The notes under the pieces are model-generated. The model did no database searches and was not told where the DNA came from. It saw only the letters and a list, made by a program, of their open reading frames with translations. The translations under genes and the position numbers were made by a program. 64,000 nucleotides of DNA from Megalobrama amblycephala (taxonomy: Eukaryota > Chordata > Actinopteri > Cypriniformes > Xenocyprididae), in contig NC_063045.1 in assembly GCF_018812025.1 (NCBI RefSeq), positions 13,575,112 through 13,639,111 on the forward strand, written 5' to 3'. This document shows, in pieces, positions 10,915-20,100 of the stretch (its first letter is position 1; every line of letters begins with the position of its first letter).

Positions 10915-11145
10915 TTACACACTCGGAACTAGCCTGGCAGCAGCCTCTTTCTCTGTGAACACACGGAGTATGAAGCTTCCCTTGCGATTTGGCTCGAAAG
11001 TGGAGGGGATGATGACGTATTCACCGGGAGGCTGTTTGAAGCGTGTACTCATCCCTCGAATTCTAGTGAAGGCGTCGCTTCCTGCAATGGACCGCTGACG
11101 CAGCAGTACATCAGGACCGAAATGAATGTTGTTGCGACCCTTTAA
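10915..11145 (-). CDS. capn2-like: Calpain copy 1 terminal exon (C2-like domain) with GC donor and read-through stop
   Basis: The exon starts at 11145 ([10 protein letters not shown]) and contains the C2-like core [20 protein letters not shown]. At 10934/10933 the boundary reads CAG|GCTAGT; copy 2 has CAG|GTTAGT. If unspliced, the frame adds VPSV-type residues and stops at 10915-10917. AATAAA on the minus strand at 10769-10764, about 150 nt beyond the stop, could end a transcript. GC-AG introns can be functional, but no acceptor exon follows in the window. Confidence 0.75.
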   Translation of the reverse strand, partial: LKGRNNIHFGPDVLLRQRSIAGSDAFTRIRGMSTRFKQPPGEYVIIPSTFEPNRKGSFILRVFTEKEAAARLVPSV

Positions 11146-14100
11146 CTGCAACACAAACACAGATGGATAAAATTGTATCTGAAAACTTGCAAAGCTTGTT
11201 CCATATAAATGTATGGTGATGGAAATAATATAAAATGGGATGAACAATTATATTTCAGCGCTTTTGTGTTTGCTCACAAAACTTTTGCGTTCTCTCCCAA
11301 AGGATTGCGTTCCCCTTAGAGACTTTGTATTCTCTCGAAAAATGGATTGTGTTCCCTCAAGAAACTTCTGAGTACTCTCCCAAGGAATTGCGTTCCCTGG
11401 AAAACTCTGCGTTCTCTCCCACAGGATTGCATTCCCCATAGAAACTTTGAATTCTCTCTCAAAGGACTGTGTTCCTCCAAATAAAAATTGCATTCTCTTT
11501 CTAAGGATTGCATTCACCCAAGAAACTTTGCATTCTCTCCAAAAGGAGAGAATTTTGAAAAGAACAAACTGAGATTCAAAGGCACTGAAATATATTTTTT
11601 CCTCCTTGGCTTAGATTTGTGTTGTCCAGCTACTCTTATACAAAATATATAGAGCTCATACACACCTCATCTGGAACCTGAAAAACATCAAAGAATATTA
11701 TATTATTCAATGTTCAAATTCAGACATATTCAACACAATTTTTTTTTTTTTCTCGGTAATGTTGTAATGTTGATGGTTATGTTAATGGAAAACATGTGTT
11801 GCATAATGTGTTGTACAACAGTCAGGTTCTGGGAGTAAAATCACATCCTCCATAGAAATTTATTTCTTTACATTTCCAGACAGACCTACCATGAGGCTAT
11901 TAATCAATATTTCAACATAATTTAAGAAAAATTCTTTAGTAGTCAAACAGGTGAAGAACTGCACTAGCCATGATTTTCAAATAGGCCTATTTTACAGTTT
12001 CAAATCAAATTTTGTAATTTTGTGATTAATCTTAGCAGGTTGGTTTGGTTAATGAATCTTTCTTGAAATTGTTTTTAATCTTTATGGAGAAAATGGCTTG
12101 GAAAGACACTAATAGAACCAGTGGTACTGTTGGTTGTGAAGTTGTTTTTGGTGTCGAGAGTAAAGTTGTTTCTAGTTTTAATGGTATTACTGATTGTATG
12201 TAACCAATTACCTTATAGATAGTAAAGCCAATGGTGTTCAGGTCTTGTCCAAACCGCTTGTCTTTACGACCATCTTTCTGCATAAGACCCACAAGGAACG
12301 TGCATCCATCTTCACCATCATAGGGATCATCATCAGCATCCTCCAGCTTGATCACAAACTGAGGGTTTGAGTAGAATGTAGCTGGAGAGGAGAAACCAAA
12401 TGATAGGATGGTGAAACAAAAACAACTTTAAAACCAAATTTGCTTTCAAGCACATTCATGTTGATTCGATATACCTGGGTTGTTCCTGCAGCCCCCTGCG
12501 GTGGAGCCCACCCTCCAGTTTCCTTCAAACTGGGTGTAGTTCCAGCGGTTCACAGTGTCACTTGAAAGAGTGTCTGGAGTCAGATTACAGATCTCCAACT
12601 TCGAGAACTGCTGTATGAAGTCAGAATACGCCATCCTGACAGGACCAGGAAGATTAGTCAAGTTATTTGTTACAATGTTGAGGGTTAAAAGATTAAAAAG
12701 CCCAAGTTCTCTTACCAGAACTCTCCATCTTCAGCTGAATGATTCAGTTTCGCTTTCTCCTCTGGTTCGACATTATCCCATTCTTTGGAACTGAGGAAGA
12801 GATGGGCAACATTTTACAGGACTCTCAAGACCGATGTTGAAGGAGTACGATCTGTTTAGGGAACTCACTTATCACTCCAAGCACCTGTCCACTCCACACG
12901 ACCCCACGGGTTCCTGATACGCACCAGTTCAACTGGATTGCCTCTGACGTGAACCTGCATGTAAGTTGACAATAATTAGAGCTGCTTCTTATTATTCCCA
13001 TCAGATCCATATTCCAGCATCAGTGGCGATATCTGACCTCCTCTGCGGCCGTGACGGAGTAGGCATGACCCTTCACCAGCTTCAGACTCGTCTTCTTCTC
13101 CTTCTCATTTGAACTGGTAGTCTGCTCAATAAATAAAATATGATTTCTTTTGGCTTTTGGACTTTTTTAATGATAAAAACTGTAGCTAGTCAGGTTCAAA
13201 CATGTATTTCCCACATAAGAGCAATAGCACTACCATAAGATTTTTTTTTTTTTTTTAAAGAAATGAATACTTTTACTCAGCAAGGATGAACTAATCTTAA
13301 GCTAATCAAAAGTGACAGAAAGACATTTATAAAGTTACCAAATAATTCTGTTTCAAATAAATCCTGTTCTTTTGGACTTTTTATTCAACAAAAAACCCTG
13401 AGAAAAAAGTCCAAAAAATGTCTAAAAATATTATGCCGTACAACAGTTTCAACAATGATAATTATCAGAAATTATTTTTGAGCATCAAATCAGCATATTA
13501 GAATAGTTTGTGAATGATCATGTGACACTGAAGACTGGAGTAATGATGCTGAAAATTCAGCTTTGCATAAATTACATTTGAACTATATTCAAATAAAACA
13601 TTTTAAATTATAAGACTACTAATCATGCTGTCTAATCAGCATCTTGATATGCCACACCTGTGAGGTGGATGGATTATCTTGGCAAAGGAGAAGTGATCAC
13701 TATCACAGATTTGTGGACAATATTTGAGAGAAATAGGCCTTTTGTGTACATAGAAAAAGTCTTAGATTTTTGAGTTCATCTCATAAAAATTAGTGCTGCG
13801 TTTATAATTTTTTAGTGTATAAGACTGTTTTACTGTATTTTGATCAAATAAATACAGCCTTCATGACCATAAGAGACTTATTTCAAAAACATTAAAAATC
13901 TGACAGCCCCCAAACTTTTGAACAGCAGTGTGTGTGTACATATACTAGACAATATATTGGTACTATCATCATGGCCCAAATGTTCATATCAGTGCATCCT
14001 TCATTATTCTGTATTACAGCAATGATATCAATAGTCACATTTGAAACTCCTGGTATTTAGTGTGAGCCACAAGTGAGCTAAAATTTCATATTTCCACACA

Positions 14101-17100
14101 AAAAGTCCAACCTATTTGCATATGTGGCAAGTATTCTTAGTAAGTCACCTGCAAAACTTCCTTGAAGCACATGCAAATTGTTCGGTCTCAAAAGCTAATT
14201 AGTATCCTTTAATCTGGATATTTTGTAAATAAGAGCTTAGGTGTCTAAAGTGTGTTTGTTAGGTAGACCACAGCTCCAACAAAACATTTATCTGAAGACT
14301 TGCACATTATTATGTATTAATCACTATTTATTATTGCCATAGAGAAGCTATAGCAGCTCAAAATGCAACAAAAAGAAAGCCAACAGAAGTGGAATGAGAC
14401 TTACCTTAATGGAGCAGCCCAGTAATGAGCCCAGCGTCAGTGCTTTCTGCATGAGCTTAAACAGGTACGGAGGAGCTTTGCTCAGCTTATACTTCTCAGC
14501 GATGCCTCCAGTGAAATCCTCAAAACCCTCAGTGCTCCAACCTCCTATCAGAGCTTCATATGAGCCATTTACCCTTCAAAATATGGTAGAAATCTGCATC
14601 AGCGGTTGGTATGTATGTGACATGTTGAATGAACATTGTGTGTTAGTATGGTAGGCACAGTGTTTACCAAGCGTTTCGGATGACTCAGTATCATTTAAAG
14701 GTGACCCATACTCGGAATTTGTGCTCTGCATTTAACCCATCCAAGTGCACACACAGCAGTGAACACACACCGTGAACACACACCTGGAGCACCCGGGGAG
14801 CAGTTGAGGGTACGGTGCCTTGCTCAAGGGTCTCACCTCAGTCGTGGTATTGAGGGTGGAGAGAGCGCTGGATATTCACTCCCCTCACCGACAATCCCTG
14901 CCGGACCTGAGACTCGAACCCATGACCTTTGGGTTACAAGTCCGACTCTCTATCCATTAGGCCACGACTGCCCCCATATTGTATTATATTGTTCACTACT
15001 GCAGTTCAGGTAAGTAGTAGCAGGTAATTTATGATGAATAAACACGCACACTCACTTTGCATAGGCCTTCTCCAGCAGAGCGCTCCAAAACTCAGAGCCC
15101 TCGGCGGAGTGAACAAACAGCAGCTTCCCATTTCTGGTGGGCAAACGGTCATCAATGACCACGTCCACCCATTCACCATACTGCCAGAACTGAAGAGACG
15201 AGAACAACACCATCAGTCTGACAGTGTATCTTTATCATTGAAATTATAATATGATCATATATTGCATCATAAGAAGTACTTGAATGAAGTTCAAAAGTCT
15301 GAAACCAGACTTGCCTACCACTTTTCTAAATTTAAATACATTTTTTACATTTAATTACATTTAATAAAATTATTACAATATAGTATTAGATAATATTTTA
15401 TATTAGCTAAAATTATATTTAAATAAATATTTATTTTTTCTCCATATAATGGAAAACTAATCCTTTAAAATTAGTGATTAAAATGATTTAAAGCACTTTG
15501 AATGTTTGTTTGTTTGTTTTTCATCCTAAAATTAAGACTTTTCCCCCAGGTTTAAATTAAATCCCAGATCTTCAGTGTGAGTCAGTCTGTTTGTATGTTC
15601 TGACCTGAAAGTGGAAGATGCCGGCATAGTCCTCCGTAAAACTCTGTCCAGGTGGAACTACACGTTCCAGAATCTCATTATCCAGAGTCAGAGATGCAAT
15701 GGCTGCCAGCAACCAGCAGTCACCTGTCAATGTATCAAACGTAATTAGATATTTATTTTGTCTTCAGCTGATGATTTTATGCAAACTAACTTCTAGTACA
15801 CTTATTAGAGGGATAGTCTTGCAGGATCAACCTGGGCTTCAGAGTTTTGCTCAAGGAATATTCTGGGCATATGCATCTTGCTCAATGGTGATGGTTCATG
15901 GATCAACCATTGTTGGGTTTGAACCTACAACCTTCAAGCTTAAGACTTGACCACTCCCATGTTTTTCCGCAGCACTTGTAGTGTGAGGTAACTTTAATTA
16001 GCCATTACTAGAATCACTCATATTGTTGATCATGCTTTTTTGTAAACTGCTTACCAATAAAACTTAGGCATGTATTTCTCTTTCTTGCAGATTTTACATT
16101 CGCCCAAGAAACTTTGCATTCATTCTTACAACTTTTGCAAAAACAATGCTTTCTCCGAAGAAACTTTTAATTTGTTCGCACAACTTTTGCGTTCTCTTGC
16201 AAAAATTTTGTGTTCTCCAGAGTAACTTTTCATTTGCTCTTTTCAGTTTTGTGTTCTCTTACAAAAAATTGCATTCCTGGAGAAACTTTTCATTTGCTCT
16301 CACAGTCTTTGCATTCTCTTGCAAAAATATTGCATTCCTGAAGAATCTTTTCATTCGCTTGCACAACATTTGCGTTTTTTTGAAAAAAATTGCATTTGGT
16401 GGAGAAGCTTTTCATTCAGCTTATGTGTTCTCTTGCAAAACAATTATGTTCCCCAGAGAAACATTTTCATTTGCTCGCACAACTTTTGTAAGGAGCCCCT
16501 AAAGACACATGGTGATGGAAAAAAAATATGAGATGGGAGGAAAAAAATTATGTTTGCGTTCCCCCAAGAAACATTGTTTGCACACAAAACTTTTGAGTTC
16601 TTTCTCAGGGGAATGCAAACATTTGCAAGAGAACGCAAAAGCACTGACATATATTTTTTCCTCCCATCCACCATGATGTCCCTTTAGGGGCTATACTTTT
16701 GTGTTCTCTTGCAAAAGTACTGTATTCCCCTGAAAAAACGTTGCATTCACTCATGCAATTTTTGCTTTCTCTTGCAAAAAGATATCTATAACTAAACAAG
16801 TTCTGTTGCGTTTTCTGGAGAAATTTAATTCGCTGGGAATTTCTTGGGGGAACAAAAAAGTTTTGTGAGCGAATGCAAAAGCATTGAAATACAATTTATT
16901 TTTTCCATGCATGTCCTTATGGAGGCTCTGTACAATTTTATCTCTCTTTTTGTTTGAACAAACAAAATAGGTCTATAGTGTTAATGGCTCATGTGTCACA
17001 TCTTTTCTGATATAGTATTTATATTCGTGTGTCATGGTGGTTAGCTCTGCACAATACGAGTTTGTGTGAGTTTCGGGGTGGAAGACAAGTGTACTTAAAC

Positions 17101-20100
17101 AACATAAAGCAGACACACCAGCAGATACAGCTAACTAAACACCTCATTTGATATCATAATACATAATTAAACTGATCCTGAAATACCATATTCAGCTTGT
17201 TTTCGATGTAAAATAAAGTCTTCACTATACTGCCCACCATGTTAGCAAAAATCATAAATGATTCATTGTGTTTCTCTACAGGCCACACCTGAACACTAAT
17301 GTGACCAAAAGGATCTTTTCTCACCTAAAGCTCCCTGGCAGATATCCGTCCGCTTGGCGCCGTCCACAATGAACTCAGGGTTTGAGCACAGCTCCTTTAA
17401 AAACAGAAAATTGAACACAATTAGAGCAGATATTATTATACGTTTTATTTGCTCTTAGCAAACAGCACATGTAAAATGTTCATTTGAACAATTGTGTAGT
17501 GGCTAGTGTATACATAAAAGAAAAAATAGAGATACCAATGAGCAGAGAGTACGCTTGTTGTAAGTATCAACACAAATACAGAAATACAAAGATCCTCCTC
17601 ACACCTGAAGACTAACCTGAGCTTCCGTCGGTTACCATAGTGAGCATATCTATGCATGCACATTGACAGAACAATACATGTTTTGCATCTCAGCTAAACT
17701 GTAAAAAATGTTTTATATTGTGTCAACATTTTTAGGGCCCAAGCCACTAAGGCTCAGGGCCCTGTTGTTTTTCTAAGGATGTTTATTTTTTTCAACCATC
17801 CAGGACTTTTTGGGGCCCTTAACATGCTCAAAAACTCTTGAAAATTGGCACACACATTGGAATCTGTGGCCATTAGGACGCCGCAGAAGCTGGTACGCGG
17901 GCGTGGCACAGGGGCTTGACAGCACCCCCTTGAATGGGGTATGAAACTCGGTACACATATATACGTCATCGGGCCTAACAACTTTCGTGCTCTAAGTTAT
18001 ACGCCAGCTCAACAGGAAGTCAGCTATTATGGGTTGTTTGAAAAACGCATGCTCTGGAATTTGATATACACCTCCTAGGAGATTAATTCGATCACCACCA
18101 AACTTGGTAATGCGAGCAGGTTTTTGATATCTCAAACGGTTTGGCCATGGTGAGGCAATGAATTTATGGTGAGAAAAGGGAAACAGGAAGTGTGTTATAA
18201 CATCTGCATACATTGATTGATTTTTATGAAACTTCAACTGTGTTTGTTGTAGGAGTCCGATCACATGGATATGACTACATTTATAATGATTAATTATAAA
18301 AACACTTCCCATTATTCCTTGTGAATGTGAATCAGTTAGATTCTATAAAACACAAAGATAACAAAAAAACGTATGAAAAATATTATTAACATTTAATATT
18401 ATTATGACAAAATAACAATATAACAAAAGTACTTTTTAAGATATTTAAAAAAAAAAAAAAAAAAGAAAGAAAGAAATAAAAGAAACAAACAAAGATCACA
18501 AAAACACGCCTTTATATTTACCTAAACTTAGAGTTTAGGTAATGGTCAAGTTTTATGTGGACTTACCATAGACATAATGATTTTATACTGTACAAACTGT
18601 ATAATATATCCCCTAACCCTAAACCTCACAGAAAACTTTCTGCATGTTTCCATTTTCAAAAAATAAACATCAATCTATATGATTTATTAGCTGTTATCCT
18701 CATGGGGACCAAAACAAGTATTTTGGCTATTGCCATCTTCATGGGGACATTTTGCCCCTATAACGTGTAGGGTTTACAACAGTGGTTCTCAACCTACCGG
18801 AAAACGTAGCAAAACGTTGCGCACCGGTTTGAGCTTGAACGTGCCCCTGGTTTCCTACCAGCAGAAACAACTTAAATACCGTAATTTACAGATATGAGTA
18901 AGACATTATTCGATACTGCGAAGTTTACTTTTATACACTCACACTAAAACAGAACATTGTGTTTTTGCAAAATAAAGAAAACAGGATGCGCTTTTTGCCA
19001 TCTCGGTTTCCTTTCCTTGAACTTGTTTGTGGAGTCCCGCCCCTCTCAAAAATGAATCAAACTCAGCAGTATATAGGCTACTATTGGGCACAATTTTTTC
19101 TTTCGCTTTGTTAATATATTAAGTCAAATATATTTTGTTTATTTATTCATTTTAGACTATGCTTTTATGAAAATGCCAACCCATTTTTTAAGTCTCGCGA
19201 CACAGGGTTTGAAAACCTGTGATATAAAGAATACATATAAATTATATGATTACATAAATTATAGACATATAAACTTCGATGACGATGTTTTCTGAAACTT
19301 AAGCGTGCAAGTCGCATGCTTTGCATTATGAAGGGAACTTGTGACTACAGAGAGAGCTATTTGTGTTGTTGGACATCGTTTTATTGCAATGCTGTGAGGA
19401 GACGCAGAAGAACTGATGAAATACTGGTTAAACAAGTATATGCCCATACACTGGCAGTTTCCACATGAACGCGCTCGCGCACAAAATAACTACGAGTTTA
19501 AACATCTGATGTCGAGGGCTGTTTGTCAGACTTTGTTGGGCCTAATACATAATGCCATGGTGTTTTACACACAAACGGTCACTACACACCACGAGTATGC
19601 CAATGGTTTCCATCACCTTAACGCGCATTTAAACTAACACAAAAGTCAAGATAATCTGCGTCTGCCTATTGAATTTCTTTGATCATTCTGGACAGTAAAA
19701 ACGACCGTAGGCTGCTATACGGTCATTTCAGCGCTAATGTGTGCACTTAGGTTTTATTACGCATTTAGGAGAGTATTGCAAGAAGCTGCTTACATTAATC
19801 TTACTTTGGAAACCAAATAAATAAATACAATCATGATTTTTCATAAAAAATTATGTTATAATTATTATGTTATAATTATAGGCTTAAATACCGTGGTATC
19901 ATCTTAATGTTATCATCAATGATATAATTAATTCAATTCAAATTTATTTGGTTTGTCATGATTAATTTGTGTCCATAATAAGTAAAATAAAAATAAAAAA
20001 ATCTTCTAACAAGAATAAACACATATGAACAATTATTAATGTATTATTAATTATTTTTAACTAGCCTATCTTGAAATTATCCAAGTAGCGTTTTGCGCTC

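Noticed and set aside
11247..11517. Repetitive minus-strand protein with QSFERE-like units
   Set aside because: It is created by an intronic tandem array whose unit length keeps frames open.
14903..14975. tRNA gene on the minus strand
   Set aside because: A and B boxes are present, but the sequence continues into a V-SINE body and tail and is absent from the paralogous intron.
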